Translations under genes and position numbers: made by a program | Part shown: positions 44,401-56,087 of the stretch, in pieces | Numbering within the stretch: the first letter of the stretch is position 1 | Layout: the number at the start of each line of letters is the position of its first letter | From: Sipunculus nudus | Lineage: Eukaryota > Annelida > Sipuncula > Golfingiida > Sipunculidae | Direction of reading: 5' to 3' | Assembly (NCBI GenBank): GCA_026874595.1 | Contig: CM049307.1 | Span: forward strand, 58,968,870 to 59,032,869 | Length of the DNA: 64,000 nucleotides | The notes under the pieces: model-generated | What the model was told of the DNA's origin: nothing | What the model saw: the letters and a program-made list of their open reading frames with translations, nothing else | The model's database searches: none

Positions 44401-46633
44401 TTGTGAAGAGATCTTTAGCCCTGATGCCCGTCTCTGCCTGTTCCAGGCAAGGCCTGACACGGTTCCGTGTGAACGAAGATGGCTTCAAAAATCGCTACAG
44501 ACAAGGAGAAGAACAGCTCCCTCACACAGACACAATCTACCCTGTCATATACCCATCAACAGACAATTCTGATTACACCGCAGACCCAAATCGCACAAAT
44601 AGGAGAGAGAATGTTAATGTTTCAAAATATGACGCTAGACGCAGAGTTAATGGCGATTTCGATATCAAAGTATTACAAGCAATGCGGGATTAAACTGATG
44701 GTTAAAATTACCTGATGCTAAAAAGCCTTTCATATTCACTACTGGTCATTGTTTCAATATCTATATTTTTTTCCTTAGTAATTTTATGTTCATTACTGTC
44801 TAACAGTTTCAGGTATTTTAAGTCTTATACCATGAACTAAGCATCTGCCTGCATTATAAACCATTATTAAAAATGGAAAGTATTAAACTTTCAGTTAAAT
44901 CCCCACAGCTCCAGTGTACTTTTCACTTTTTAGGTGCATGTGTTGATGTATGCAATCTTCAAGTTTTCATTGCAAAAAAGTACAAGCTTAAACCAAAAAA
45001 AAATGTTAGGAATATAGATTTCTCAGAGTATTAATTAACTTGTACTAAATAATATATTCAAGATAGAACAATTTCTAAATATAATCACTCAAGTACCTGC
45101 TTTTTATTCTGGCTCATCTGTGATAGCAATCATGTCATTTTTTCCTAAGTTTTTTTTTTTGTATCCACACTGCACAAACCTTCCTATTAAAATGAACAAA
45201 AATTGACAAATACGAAATCAATCATATCACTGCTTGTATAAAATCCTGGACATTAAACATTTCATATGTCAAGTTGTTAGAAGAGGTTTTCACCAATTTA
45301 GTTTCAAACCATAAACACAAAATTAACACCTGTCTCTGCAACAAAATATCATTCCTCATTATAAATAGGTTCCTTATGCTTAATATCTATCAGCAAGACC
45401 TGAGCTACACTTTGTTGAACCTGCAAAAAACAACCTGAGTGCTCCATTGCACCAGTGATTGCTTTATTTCAGACTTGACTATATGATGCACTCAGGTGAT
45501 CTGTACCCCCAGCACCCGGTTAAACACCGCAAAGTTGATAACAACCCCTTTGATCAAGTGGCAGTGCTCATGCAAACGCCTAAGACACGACCACCAACCC
45601 ATGAAGTCAAACCAAGGAAGCCACATTTCAAAGTCTGACACTGGAGCCTTCAGCTCTTATCTTTCCAGGATGCAATATCAGACCAACTCCTTTGATTCTT
45701 AATAATTTTGTATAGAGCAAGGCAAATGGTGCAGTAATATTTAGGGAAATATGATTTAGTATATTCAAAATATCAGCAACAAAAATCGTATGAGGGATAT
45801 CTCCATGTGTATTTATCATATCATGTATGCAAAAAATGCTGCCTTTTATTTGACAATATCCAGAGAAGGGCATTCACTGAAATACATGTATCATCTTTAA
45901 GCATTATATTCAGTTTACAAAGGTGTTGTATTACAATTTGTAAATAAGTCTTGTGTCTGGCAGGTCAGTGCACCAAGTTTACAGTCAGAGGGTTGTAATA
46001 AGTTTGGTCATCCATGAGCAGATGAGAGGATTTAATAGGGTGACAGGATCTGACACAGGACAAATACTGATCATGATACTGATGAATCATTTTGCAACAA
46101 TCTTTAATATGATAAGCAGAAGCGGATCCAGGGGGGGGGGGGTCCAGAGGGTCTGGACCCCCCCCCCCCTTTTTCATCAGAAACAACGTTATTTTAAGGG
46201 GTTCAGACAAAATTTTGCTGCCTGGACCCCCCCTTTTTCAGACCTGAGGACCTTTTTTTTAGGGTTTTCATTTGTCCTCCTGGGTTGGACCCCCCCCCCC
46301 CTTTTCCTTAATCGTGGATCCGACCCTAATAAGGGAATGAACTTTTCTATATCAGGTACTGAAGAATTTCGCCTCCATCCAAAATTTGTCAGAGGAATAA
46401 TTCAGCTTGTTTACTCTTTACTTAAGCAGTGTGTAATGTATTGTTATTCTAGGTATTCCAATGAGTATCACCCTGCATACCCTGCTAACCAACCCTCCGG
46501 TGGAAAGCCAACATGGTGGCAAATCGAGAAAGACCTTCAACAGCGAGCCAAAGTGTTGCGCGACCATAATTTGGTAATGGGCCCAGTAAGTGCCTTCCGA
46601 GACCTTGAGCGTACTGGGACAGTCTGGAAGTAA
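35368..46633 (+). CDS. Small charged protein with three alternative 3' terminal exons
   Basis: Not recognised by family. Exon 1, 35368-35460, encodes MCDWAYHHEALRKARVIERK.. (31 aa, basic, likely helical) and ends at a strong CAA|GTAAGT donor. Exon 2, 42585-42679, encodes GCEDDTHDKYRSADHRD..QYYANQQ and ends with two nt of a codon. Three downstream exons (44447-44693, 45473-45638, 46453-46633) each start one nt into a codon after a good acceptor, and each has its own stop. Predicted products are 144, 117 and 122 aa sharing the first 62-63 residues. I found no convincing phase-2 donor inside the first two terminal exons, so they look mutually exclusive. No signal peptide or membrane segment. The upstream X-box hints at a ciliary role; that is inference. 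Confidence 0.7.
35925..35998 (+). mobile_element. tRNA-derived SINE head (interrupted)
   Basis: Box A TAGCTTATTGG at 35932-35942 and box B-like GGTTCTGTCCT at 35976-35986, with normal tRNA spacing. The element is broken at 35998 by the next one and may resume after 36474. Confidence 0.5.
35999..36466. mobile_element. hAT-like MITE with palindromic termini and 8-bp TSD
   Basis: Perfect 8-bp target-site duplication GCCGACAG at 35991-35998 and 36467-36474. The ends are GGGTCCATCTAAATACCC and, inverted, CAGTCCCACTAAACACCC. Each terminus contains a 24-bp self-palindrome (36013-36036, arm ACCCAAAACACC, perfect; 36429-36452, one mismatch). No ORF. The 8-bp TSD fits hAT. Confidence 0.8.
36546..37449. 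mobile_element. Non-autonomous hAT element (904 bp)
   Basis: The ends are TAGTGGTGGG and, inverted, TAGCGATGGG, followed by inverted CGATCATCG-type sequence. Target-site duplication GTTACTCC (36538-36545) and GTTACTCT (37450-37457), 7 of 8 matching. No transposase. It lies in the first intron of the three-ended gene. Confidence 0.8.
38310..38500. repeat. ~115-bp degenerate duplication
   Basis: GTTTACTTGTGTTC.TTGGCCA followed by GAGTAAAAAA..TTCCCA occurs at about 38327 and 38445. Confidence 0.5.
38501..39620. other. Intron, nothing recognised
   Basis: AT-rich intronic sequence of the three-ended gene. The short ORFs (for example 39020-39310) carry no recognisable motif. Confidence 0.5.
39640..42170. 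repeat. Composite of dispersed repeat fragments
   Basis: Three ~285-bp units at 39950-40720 carry GACCTTGACCTTTGACCT-like strings and CTGGAGTTATCATCTGGAAA, ending in a GACAGACA microsatellite. Fragments of the ~300-bp family of the window start occur at 39780-39870, 40840-41130 (inverted, with AGGTGGCGCCAC), 41205-41320 and 41690-41990. The stretch ends with GTCAGCTGAGCATCATGACC, shared with 3.6 kb. Confidence 0.65.
42585..42679 (+). CDS. Exon 2 of the three-ended gene
   Basis: The acceptor is TTGTATCTTATAG. It encodes 31 residues rich in Asp, Arg, Tyr and Gln and ends CAG AG before GTTTGT. The split codon becomes Arg with each of the three downstream exons. Confidence 0.7.
44141..44285. mobile_element. 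Small foldback MITE before terminal exon a
   Basis: Two hairpins, each with arms GAATGTAAAT and ATTTACATTC (44149-44174, 44242-44267), flanked by outer TTATGAT/ATCATAA inverted repeats. Confidence 0.55.
44447..44693 (+). CDS. Alternative terminal exon a
   Basis: The acceptor CTCTGCCTGTTCCAG is the strongest of the three. It encodes QGLTRFRVNEDGFKNRYRQG.., then a Thr/Tyr/Pro segment and an Arg/Asn-rich segment, ending LQAMRD and TAA. ATTAAA at 44882-44887 is a candidate poly(A) signal. Confidence 0.65.
45473..45638 (+). CDS. Alternative terminal exon b
   Basis: The acceptor is TTGCTTTATTTCAG. It encodes LDYMMHSGDLYPQHPVKHRK.. ending KPRKPHFKV and TGA. It is proline- and histidine-rich and basic. 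No canonical AATAAA was seen before the next exon, only AATAAT/AATAAG variants. Confidence 0.6.
46119..46326. repeat. G/C-run repeat bounded by inverted GGATCC motifs
   Basis: Starts GCGGATCCA with a run of 12 G, contains several TGGACCCCCCC blocks with long C runs, and ends GTGGATCCGACC. It lies 127 bp upstream of terminal exon c. An open frame runs through it into exon c by chance. Confidence 0.55.
46453..46633 (+). CDS. Alternative terminal exon c
   Basis: The acceptor is TATTGTTATTCTAG. It encodes YSNEYHPAYPANQPSGGKPT, then WWQIEKDLQQRAKVLRDHNL and a conserved-looking end ERTGTVWK. The aromatic start and Trp-Trp-helix pattern look like real coding sequence. Confidence 0.65.
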
Positions 46634-48049
46634 AACTCCCAGAGTCATCTTGTTTTGTTTGTGCTTTTGATTTATTGAACGGCCGCAAACAAGCAAAGTC
46701 AATATAGTACACAGCGTCACTGTGTGTAATTTTTTTTTCATGATCAGTATTGTGTCCTGTTGCACAGAATTCTGTGGTGCTCTGCATGTAACAGTGGTGT
46801 GGCGTGATGTATTAGTAGACAACTGGTGCATCTTTACTTAAACTCTTAAACTGCCTTTCAGTATCACTGTACTGTCTTAGGATATTAAAGCATTAAAAAG
46901 ATCATATATATGGATTCCAAACTGCCTTGAGGCCTTAACACAGTCAACTGACATAAGAGAGTGTTAAGAGATTAAAATCAGACACATTGTGTTCTTTTTT
47001 ATATGCAAAGCAGAGCTAGGTTATTGACAGAAATTTAAAAAAAAAACATCAATCTGGAAAGGCAGTTTAAGAGTAGTGTTAAGCTTGTTGGTGGTAGATT
47101 TAAGCCATCTTATCTTGCTAGTTAGCAGAGAGGCTTAATAGTGGTCAACTGAAGCAATGGGAGAATTATGGATATTCTGCTTACATTCAACCTTATTGAT
47201 ATTAATAGGTAAGATCTCATGTATTTGCCAGATGTTTCAGAAAGTGAAACACTTGTGTATTTTATGTATGAGCTGTATATGTAGCAGTAGATGAAGATCA
47301 TAGTTTCTTTGATGGAGCATACCTGATTTTAAATAATACAAACTGAAAGATTTCTCAGAAAGCAAATGCTGTCAAGTGGTTGCATGGAACTAAAATGAAA
47401 TTGTATATTAGCACTTCTATATGTACCAGCTTTATGAGAAAGCAAAATGGAAGGTCGTTATGATGTATCCATTATTTTAAGCCTTCACTTTACCTATCCA
47501 TGTCTTCTGAGAACAGCAGAAATTTTTTTAGAAATCAAAGCAGGCAGTACATGTACAATTGTATAACATAGAAATATCTGTAGGTATTAGTTTCTGTATA
47601 ATGTTTAGGATGAAAAGCATACATAGCTTGTCAAGAAATAGGAAAAGCCCAAGATGGATACTGTAATGCTCTTTTCACAAACATGTCAGCATTTCATAAA
47701 ATGAACATCATGTAAGATATTTCATTCCATGTGTGGTCATTTTGTCTGTATCTGATTCAAATATTATAATGCACAGTAAAGGGGCAACAGTTTTTCTTTG
47801 TGTGCTTTGTAAGTGTATAAACAGGTTGTGTATAACACGCAGAGAGCACACAGCTTTTTTTCACCATGTGTATATATTTTATTGCAGAAATAAAGCAAAC
47901 TGCATTTCTAAAACTCATGTGCAAAATTAAATGCTATAAGGTTGTAAGGAGTTCATTATTTTTAATAAGAAAACCGCACTCTTGGAAGATGTAAGGATTA
48001 ATTTCATTTTGTAATTTCTTCATTTAAAACATAAAGTAGCTATTCTTAC

Positions 48050-48099
<50 letters not shown>

Positions 48100-49165
48100 G
48101 AATACTCTAGTCTGCCTGAAGGACACATGAGTTAAAGCCATGTACAATTTGGTGATCGTGATTTTCATGCTTATATGCACACGTTGGGTTTAACCTTCAC
48201 TTATGATGCACACTGACTGTATCTGGATACATTTAGCTGCTGACTATATAAAGTTGCACAAGTAGCACTCAATGAGCAGTAAATGAATGTGATATTACGT
48301 GTCTACACTCTGCATTTATCATTTTCATTATCTCACAATTATAACTTCATTTATATAAATATGCTAGGGCCATATAGTGTCTTTGACAGGCAAAGTATAG
48401 TGAAAGGTCTATGAAAATATTAGGTTATCATGAATTATAGTGATAAGATATATATATATATATATATATATTGTATATGACCATTGTCTTCTTTTGGATA
48501 TTTTACTTTTTTTATCCATTAGAGCATGATTGTTTTTTATTTGGTAATATTACGTACAATCTATTGACTTAACTGTAAACATTAAACAATTCACTGTCGC
48601 TTATAATTTTTACAATGTTGTTTTATTTACCCAGTATTTTATCCTCTCTTCCATTTTTTTTTCAAATTGAATGAAAATTATAATATAACTGAAGGATAAA
48701 ATTACTCATCTGTCTGTGATTAAATGTCCTTTGTTATTGCACAGGACATTTTGGGTGAGCAAGCAATAAAAATGAAATGTAATAATTTTATGGATTTTTA
48801 TCAGAATTTGAAATTAATATTTTAGGGAACAGTTTTAATTATGATGATGCATGATAGTAAATGGAAAATTGTATATGCAGAGCAGGAAGATTTACAACAC
48901 TATAACATCAAAGGCACTTTGTAAATAAATGTATCTTTATTATAGGTATACCCAAAAATGTTATTTTCAATGTGATTTATAAATTATTTAAAGAACAATG
49001 AATGCACCGCTGAACATTTTACACCAGTGTGTATTGTGAACAGTATTACTTAAAATTCCTTGTAACAGTATTCTTTTTTTTTTTGTGAATTTATTCAGTT
49101 TTACCCAGTTTTATCGGCAACACTGTAGTCACTGTTGGTGTTTGAAATAAAATGATACACAAAGT
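46634..49165 (+). terminator. Candidate 3' UTR and poly(A) site for terminal exon c
   Basis: Non-coding and largely repeat-free. AATAAA occurs at 47889-47894 and 49146-49151; the latter is followed within 25 nt by a GT/T-rich stretch typical of a cleavage site. TA microsatellites at about 48052-48105 and 48448-48472 lie inside. Confidence 0.45.
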
Positions 49166-51698
49166 AATGTGTCTTTTTTTTATACGACGATGGCGTGCTT
49201 GTCTGTGGTTATTTGTGACACCATATCCAGCTGGTTTTGATACTCATCATTAATGTATTTATTGAATATGTCTGGATTCTAAATGGCCCAAGGGATGGGC
49301 TATTTAACAGTTGCATATAGCGTCGCTTCTGTTAAAATGATTTCTCCAATGTCGGCATTAAACTGAGCAAGAGTGCAAACCACATGATTGCAAAATTGGC
49401 CAGTCTTCGTTTTTGAGTAAAATCCAACCACCCTATAGTTATCAAGATTGTGCCCTAACTAAGATATCTCCAAATACACTAAATGGCCTCCTAGGGCACG
49501 CGTTCATTTCTGTTCGCGTGTGCGTTCATTGACAACAACTGGCGCAATCGCGAAATGGAATCTCATTAAATTTTCAGGGCATTTCAGGTACGGGCTTACC
49601 TGGAGAATCAATCAGATTTTGTTGTGGATCCGGCACATGGTCCGGATTTAGAAACATTAAGGAATATACGGGTTGGGGAGAATCCCACAACAGGAACTCC
49701 CCCCCCCACACACACATGGTAAAGACTTGCATTCTAAGGAATGCAGATTTCTAGTTAATATATTTAAAAAATATACAATCTTATAATTTCAAAACGTTAT
49801 TTTCCTTTTTGAACCATAAGATTCGAGTTAATCATGGTCAATCTTAGTGATTTTTCCTTTGGTGTGTGCATTTATTCTAAATACCCTTCCTACCAAAATC
49901 AGTCTTCCTGGTCGTGTATACGCCAGACAAATAACAATCGTTTTTTGCTCGTTATCATTTTGCCCTTCCCTGACATTCGATACTTTAAAATAAATAATTC
50001 CGCCCCCCCCCCCCCTGAGCAGTAACATCTCTCATTTTATATATTTATTTTCTCAATTATTCTTTATTCGTAATTTTTTCATATATCTTTTTTTTTATTC
50101 CCTAGCGATAAGATTATTAAGTTATCCACAGTTTATTTTTTGTAATTCATGAATTGAGCATAATAATGAATAGCTCTGTCATTTGCTCAATTAATTATGA
50201 TAACACCCAAATATTACTGTTCCAAGAGAGATGGTCTGTTCGTCATTACAGCAGCCAATTTTTCATAGGCTAAAATATATTACGTAATAATAATAATAAT
50301 AATAGTAGATGTATATAAATGATATTGCATATCTAATATACTATGTAGGGACATACATATATAGGCCTAGATAAAAAAAAAACATGCACAGTTTAAGAAC
50401 TTATTTTCTTAATACCATTAACCGCTAATCTAGTATTAGCGCCCCCCTGTTCACGAATATCTGGATCCGTCACTGACTTCTGTGTTCGCGTATCGCAAAA
50501 GTATTCACGGGCACTGTGGGCATGTCCGGCTGTGAACGCGGTGCCCTCCCAAGTAGCCTCATGTATACACTGGAATGACGTTGCACGAATGTTTTAGGCC
50601 GTTCTGTCCGATGCACACGCTCCTGCCGGCGAGCCTTGTTTACAAACCTGGTGGTCGCTTGTCCGGGGCTGCGCTCTGTCCACCACAGGAAAAACTATGA
50701 AAAGTAAAAAACATTTCGTTCTTTAGAACATAAAAGTTTCATACAATTGAAAGGATCTGGATTATGTACAAGTGACCACTGGAGGAGGATGTAAAAGCCG
50801 ATAAAAGTGTTTTTATCTGGTGAAGTCCCTTTCGTTCACATAAAATAGAACGTACGTATGACTGAGCCGATATTTTTAATGTTAAAAAAGACTATACTTG
50901 CAAATTATTGGTGTGATGCACAAATTTACTCCTTATAATAAAAATGTCCTTTCTTTAACATAAATTCCCTTCCATATGCCTTAGGGATCGCATTTGACCC
51001 TGGTATAAAACCTATTTTACCCAACTCAATGGGTAAAACCTGTGTTAAAGTATTTTGTACCAAGGGTTTGGCCCAGCATATTACCCAAGCTTTTCCTTAT
51101 GTTAATTTGCTTTTATTAAGCAATATCCAAGCTTAGTTTCTTTTCTTTTTTTTCTTTTCTTTTTTATTGTCGTCATGTATCGCTTTGTCGCTCATTTACC
51201 TAATTTAAACGGTTTCCACGAACGGCCTTCCGAACCATATTTCCGTTTCGAGAATATTCTTTAAATACATGGCTATAAGAGCAGCCTGTGGCATTGGTGA
51301 CACAAACTACGGTACACGAAATAACTTATGCGAAAACTGATCGCAAACAAGTCAGGCAGGCTGATGACGTCAGTCAATTGAAGGTAATACGCGACCGATC
51401 ATTGTGACGTCTTTGTGACGTCACTGTTGTCCAACAAGCACCACACGCAGCCTTAAGAGGCATAGACATGGAAAGTGTACTATGGAACCATGTACCATCC
51501 AGCAGTGCCGGGAAGACGCCATCCACGGTCCATTAGCATAAATAACACAAAAGAGTTGCAAAGTAAATACTATAACATTATTAATTACAACTTTACCAAA
51601 AATCGGCGGAATATCTGTATATCTACGTTAGGCCAAAGGGCATTTTTAAAGAATATTCTTAAAATAATTATCGCGAAAAACATGTGGATAAAGTATAG
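49166..51698. other. Intergenic region
   Basis: No gene recognised. Two perfect TGACGTCA sites occur at 51365-51372 and 51416-51423. Short ORFs have no motif. Confidence 0.5.
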
Positions 51699-51822
51699 TC
51701 CGTCCTAGTCCATACATGGACCTCTATGTCCCATGATACTTCTGCTGGACGGACATCACGTAATGTCCGTCCAACAGAAGTATCATAGGACATAGAGGTC
51801 CATGTATGGACTAAGTCCGTCC
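51699..51822. mobile_element. Near-perfect foldback hairpin element (124 bp)
   Basis: Left arm 51699-51756 and right arm 51763-51822 are inverted copies with about three differences around a 6-nt centre. The arms start TCCGTCC and end GGACGGACAT. A partial relative of one arm lies at about 31513-31560. Confidence 0.85.
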
Positions 51823-52254
51823 CACCACCCCTGTCCACCTGTTTTGTCGCGATTATTTTTAGGGAGTTAAAGAGAGCCAAAACCTTTTGCCCCTAGGACA
51901 GGAAGAGGAAAATGCGTAATTAACTATTATGGAAATAATGACCTACGTTATACTATTTTCCTGGAAACAATTTAAACCATTTTATGACACAGGGGCCTCA
52001 TGAACCACGGATATATATGAGACATGTTAACCAGGCCATAAAGTGAATAATATTATTTATGTCATAAACAGGTAGGGTACCAAAATTATTGCATTTTCCA
52101 CTCTCTGCCTTTGGTGCAAGTTTTGTTTGGCAAGTTTGTCTTGTGTGGATATAATCGCGAAAAATCAGGTGGTCAGGGGTGCATGGTGGAACGGACTAGG
52201 CCTATCGTTTTCTTTTTTTTAAACACAATTTGACTTCTACAGTAGGCCTAAGTA

Positions 52255-53310
52255 CTAAAGCTATGATACCTTTTACGCGGTTGCGGCCGCGTTATGCGGA
52301 TGCGGCAAGACCGGTTCGCTTTATGCGGTCGTGGTTGTGACTAAAATGTGTTTGTAGATGTAATATACATAATTTGTACAAATCCCTACATTATAATATA
52401 GTATACATGTGAAATTTGGCAGTAAAAGCTTTAAAAAAACCATGCAGCTGCTTAATCGAAACAGATCGCTCACCAGTGAATGACAGGCATATGTTTCACA
52501 TATTTAGGCCTACAATGATTTAAAGGGACATAATCAGGAACAATATTATGACTATTCTTTCACAGTATCAGTTCAGTTTTGCTTTATACGAAAGTATCCC
52601 AGCAAAGCCATCCCAACCAACCTCAGTACCTCGCATACGGCTGTTTAAAAACATTCCACGTTTTAACACAGTCCACGTGCGTATGTTTACCATAACAAGG
52701 CCGCGTGACCGAAGGTAAGATTGTTAGCCGCAAAACGCGGTATTTCAGCCAACGGGAACATGTATTAGATTTTGTTTTGGGCCAAGTCAGTCAGGCCATC
52801 TCCTGATAGACACGTGTTGTGGCTCCGCGATGCACACGGCCCCTCCAGCTGTGTTTATGTTTTCATCTGTGATCGCGCCCGGTCCACTGTTTTTAACACT
52901 CGTTTACAGGTATAAGCATACGGTTTCAACGCAATATTTTAGCAGGTACAGATTTATTTTAAAGGGAAGCAGCTATTTTTCATATTCAATAAACATGCGT
53001 TTTAGGTGTTTTGACCCCTTTAAATCGATGTTTCCCGGGAGAGAACTTTTTTGCTCGTTGTTTATACTGATAAACAGGGGGAAACCCCAATGTGACGTAT
53101 GCAATTCAGTGGGATTCCTCGTCCAAACCTATCCATTTAAATTTTTTTGTCGGATCGAGCGCTACATGAAATTTTGTCGGATGACAGGTCGGATACGTAC
53201 CACGACCGCAACCGCATAAAAGGAACCAGTCCTTCATATAATATCAGATGTTCGACTCTATCCGCGACCGTACCGCGGCCGCAACCGCTTAAAAGGAACC
53301 GTAGCTTTAG
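52255..53310. mobile_element. TIR DNA element with GCGGTTGCGG subterminal repeats (1056 bp)
   Basis: The left end reads CTAAAGCTATGATACC then TTACGCGGTTGCGGCCGC. The right end, inverted, reads CTAAAGCTACGGTTCC then TTAAGCGGTTGCGGCCGC. Related TTATGCGGT.G.GGTCG blocks follow in each arm. No target-site duplication or transposase identified. Confidence 0.65.
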
Positions 53311-53841
53311 GGTTCCCCGCCATTTCATTCCGAGAAATGTATTGATAAACACAATGATATATATATATATAGAAGGCGGGTGTGGGAGGGGTATCCCCCA
53401 TAGTTTTAGAACAAAAATTGATTTCAGATTTGACAATGGCGTGTTTGATTGATATCTCGGCGCTAATTTGATCAGATGGAAAATGATTTTCCTTTGATAT
53501 CGTTTTGACAGACCTTGAGTTGGTCTTCACATGAAATGTATGATCTCAACTGATATGAGCTTTACTTTGCTGCAAGCATGATGGACAGACAACGTTCAGA
53601 TAAAAATTGTCATTACGCCTATACTTTTTTTTTAGCTGGATGACGTTCTTTTTTATATCTCTTTTTAATCTTTTATTCTTTTATATAATTTCGCCCTGTA
53701 CTTATAGTGAAAATGAATGATTTTATTGTTTAATTATTAGCGTTCTCATTACTGTGTCGCCGTATATTTAAAATACTTTATAGGCGAAACGTCGTTGAAA
53801 CAATTCTTGTCTAAATTATGGAGCGACGTCGCGCGTGCCTG

Positions 53842-53875
53842 TGACGTCACGTCGCGCGCACGAGGGATGACGTCA
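53842..53875. promoter_or_regulatory. Pair of consensus CRE sites
   Basis: TGACGTCA at 53842-53849 and 53868-53875 in a locally CpG-rich stretch (GACGTCGCGCG). This is the CREB/ATF consensus. No gene start is visible next to it. Confidence 0.4.
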
Positions 53876-54121
53876 GAGGAGTCGTTACAGGAGGGGGGAT
53901 AGAGAAGGCTGCAGTTCGTGATATGTTGAATTGTCACCAGTATTGGTATATCTTCATGGAGTAGCCTGTGAGGTGTAATATATTAATAACGGAACACATA
54001 TTCTGTGGACGTTTATTTAAATAGGTCAGATATTGAGATTAATCATAAACTGTACAGCAAGATGGACGATCGTCAATAAATCGTTATAAAACACATATAT
54101 ATCGGGTCCTTTTTTTCTCCT

Positions 54122-54288
54122 GGGGCCTGTTGCAATAACATTTTACTGGACTTAAGCCCAGTTGGGGGCCTAAATACCATGGTTACAATTGTGACGTCAT
54201 AATGGTTACCATGGTGACACACAGATGCCCCTGGGCTTAAGTCACCTACATGACTTATAAGCTTAGTCACCTTATTGCAACACACCCC
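54122..54288. mobile_element. MITE with GTTGCAATAA termini (167 bp)
   Basis: The left end is GGGGCCTGTTGCAATAA; the right end, inverted, is GGGGTGTGTTGCAATAA. The inner part carries inverted CTTAAGCCCAG copies and a central TGACGTCA. No clear target-site duplication. Confidence 0.6.
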
Positions 54289-54509
54289 TTAGGCCTACTC
54301 TTCGTTTGTTTAATCTTGCATGTTAACCGAGCCGTATTTTACATTTGAAAATATTGCACATCGACCTCAATAACTTTTAACAAGGGAAAAGTTGATCTGT
54401 GGAACAGATCGAGTATTTCCCCGCGTGTTTTGGGAATAGCCGAAAAAACGTTGTGAATACATGTATAAAATTTGAGATGGGTCAATGTCACACACCAAGA
54501 TTACCTCTG

Positions 54510-54905
54510 TGAGTTACATTGCGTTAACATCATTTTAGCATTATCGCCACTGTGACCTTGAAAAATATATCAAGGTCATCCATGTTCGAACTTGACCTCG
54601 TCCATAATAAGGTGCATCAATGCTGCAAGTTTGCTGACTATACCTCAAATTCTTTTCGAGTTATTGCGTTAACATCATTTTGGCATTATCGCCACTGTGA
54701 CCTTGAAAAATGCGTCAAGGCCATCCATGTTCGAAATTGACCTAGCCATTGATAAGTTGCATCAATAGTCAAGTTTGGTGACTGTTATCTCAAATTCTTT
54801 TCGAGTTATTGTGTTAACAAATGTGTGACGGAAAGATGGACGGACGGACGCTCACCATTTCTATGTCCCCCGCAGTTTGCGCCTTCGGCGACGGCGGGGG
54901 ACAAT
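54510..54905 (+). repeat. Two ~144-bp repeats, ACGG microsatellite and hairpin end
   Basis: GCGTTAACATCATTTT..CACTGTGACCTTGAAAAAT is repeated at about 54521 and 54665. GGACGGACGG follows, then the hairpin GTCCCCCGC..GCGGGGGAC ending at about 54902. Same layout as the elements at 22.9 and 24 kb. Confidence 0.65.
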
Positions 54906-55965
54906 AACGATACATGTTTGACTGGGAAAAACTTGGGAATAATCTGGATACCAGCACTTTTTCTCCTTAGAACCTAGCAACCGTGGGAGAGAAACGTCCT
55001 AGATTGATCGGGGAAAATACACATTACCGGTCTAGAAAAAGTTTGCGGTAACCTTATTATAACCGTCAAACCCATGACCTACAACTTCCATTGAATTAAA
55101 CTGATCATGTATTGTAATAGTTGTAAAGGTAGAATAAGGTGTCATAGTAGGTACCTAGACTACTAAGTAATATCATGTTAGTATTAAAAGTATAAACCCT
55201 GAAATCAAACATTTGACACTAAAATAGCCTGAACTATCTACCAATGCTGCTTCGAGATTATTGGGCATGACAGTGGCGTCAATTTTTATTTAAGGGTTGG
55301 GGGATGACTCGCAACTTTTTTTTCAAACACACATCAACACACGTGTATGTATTTATATGAATATATATATATATGTATATATACATTTTATTGCCTGTAT
55401 GAAAAATTTCAAAAATAATAAAAGTATAAAGTTTTAAAATATAAAGGTATGTTTCCAGTATATGTTAATTCTTAATCAGGTTAAGATTTATAATATTTCA
55501 TATTAAACTCATAAATGTAACCAGAGTCTATACTTCTAGTTATTAATATACTTCATCTCAATATATAAATATTATTCTCTGAATATCAGGGGGGATGATA
55601 ACATTGACCATCCCCCCCCCCCCCCTTGCTTAAAAGTAGGGGGTATATATACCCCCTATCCACCCCCACCCCCCTGTATTGACGCCCCTGTGGCATGAGC
55701 GGAGGTGCTGCGGAAAAACTTGAGTCCTTCTCTACCAAAGTTCAACTAACCTTATAGCCACTTCCGTTACACTAGTGCTTGTAATGAAGCCATACGGGTA
55801 TTGATCTCCAACTTATGAGAATATTTTCATCATTAATTTATTTCATTATATTAAATAATTTAGGATTTTATCAATATTTTCTATTAAAACCAAAACCATA
55901 CGGAACCGGTTTCCCCAGTATACCGAAACCTGATTAGAATTTTCTAGTGGGCCCTGTAGTATACT

Positions 55966-56087
55966 ATTCTGGGTTTAAGGATATTCCTAAATTAACGACA
56001 GGCGGCGCTGTCTTGGCCTTGATACGTGTGCTGTTCCAGGTTATAAAGACCTGTTAATTTTCAAGCTTGTGTTTAACTCGGGCTTCG
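55966..56087 (+). repeat. Direct repeat left of the CBM20 gene
   Basis: About 110 bp, roughly 90% identical to 58384-58498 in the same orientation. Shared core strings are AGGATATTCCTAAATTAAC and GTTATAAAGACCTGTTAATT. Confidence 0.85.

Noticed and set aside
45953-46633. Longest open frame (226 codons) as a single-exon gene
   Set aside because: Its first two thirds run through a G/C-run repeat, and only the end after the acceptor at 46453 looks like protein. It is a chance in-frame fusion of a repeat with terminal exon c.
52830-53219. 129-codon ORF as a transposase inside the TIR element
   Set aside because: No catalytic motif or DNA-binding pattern; its end runs into the right subterminal repeats.
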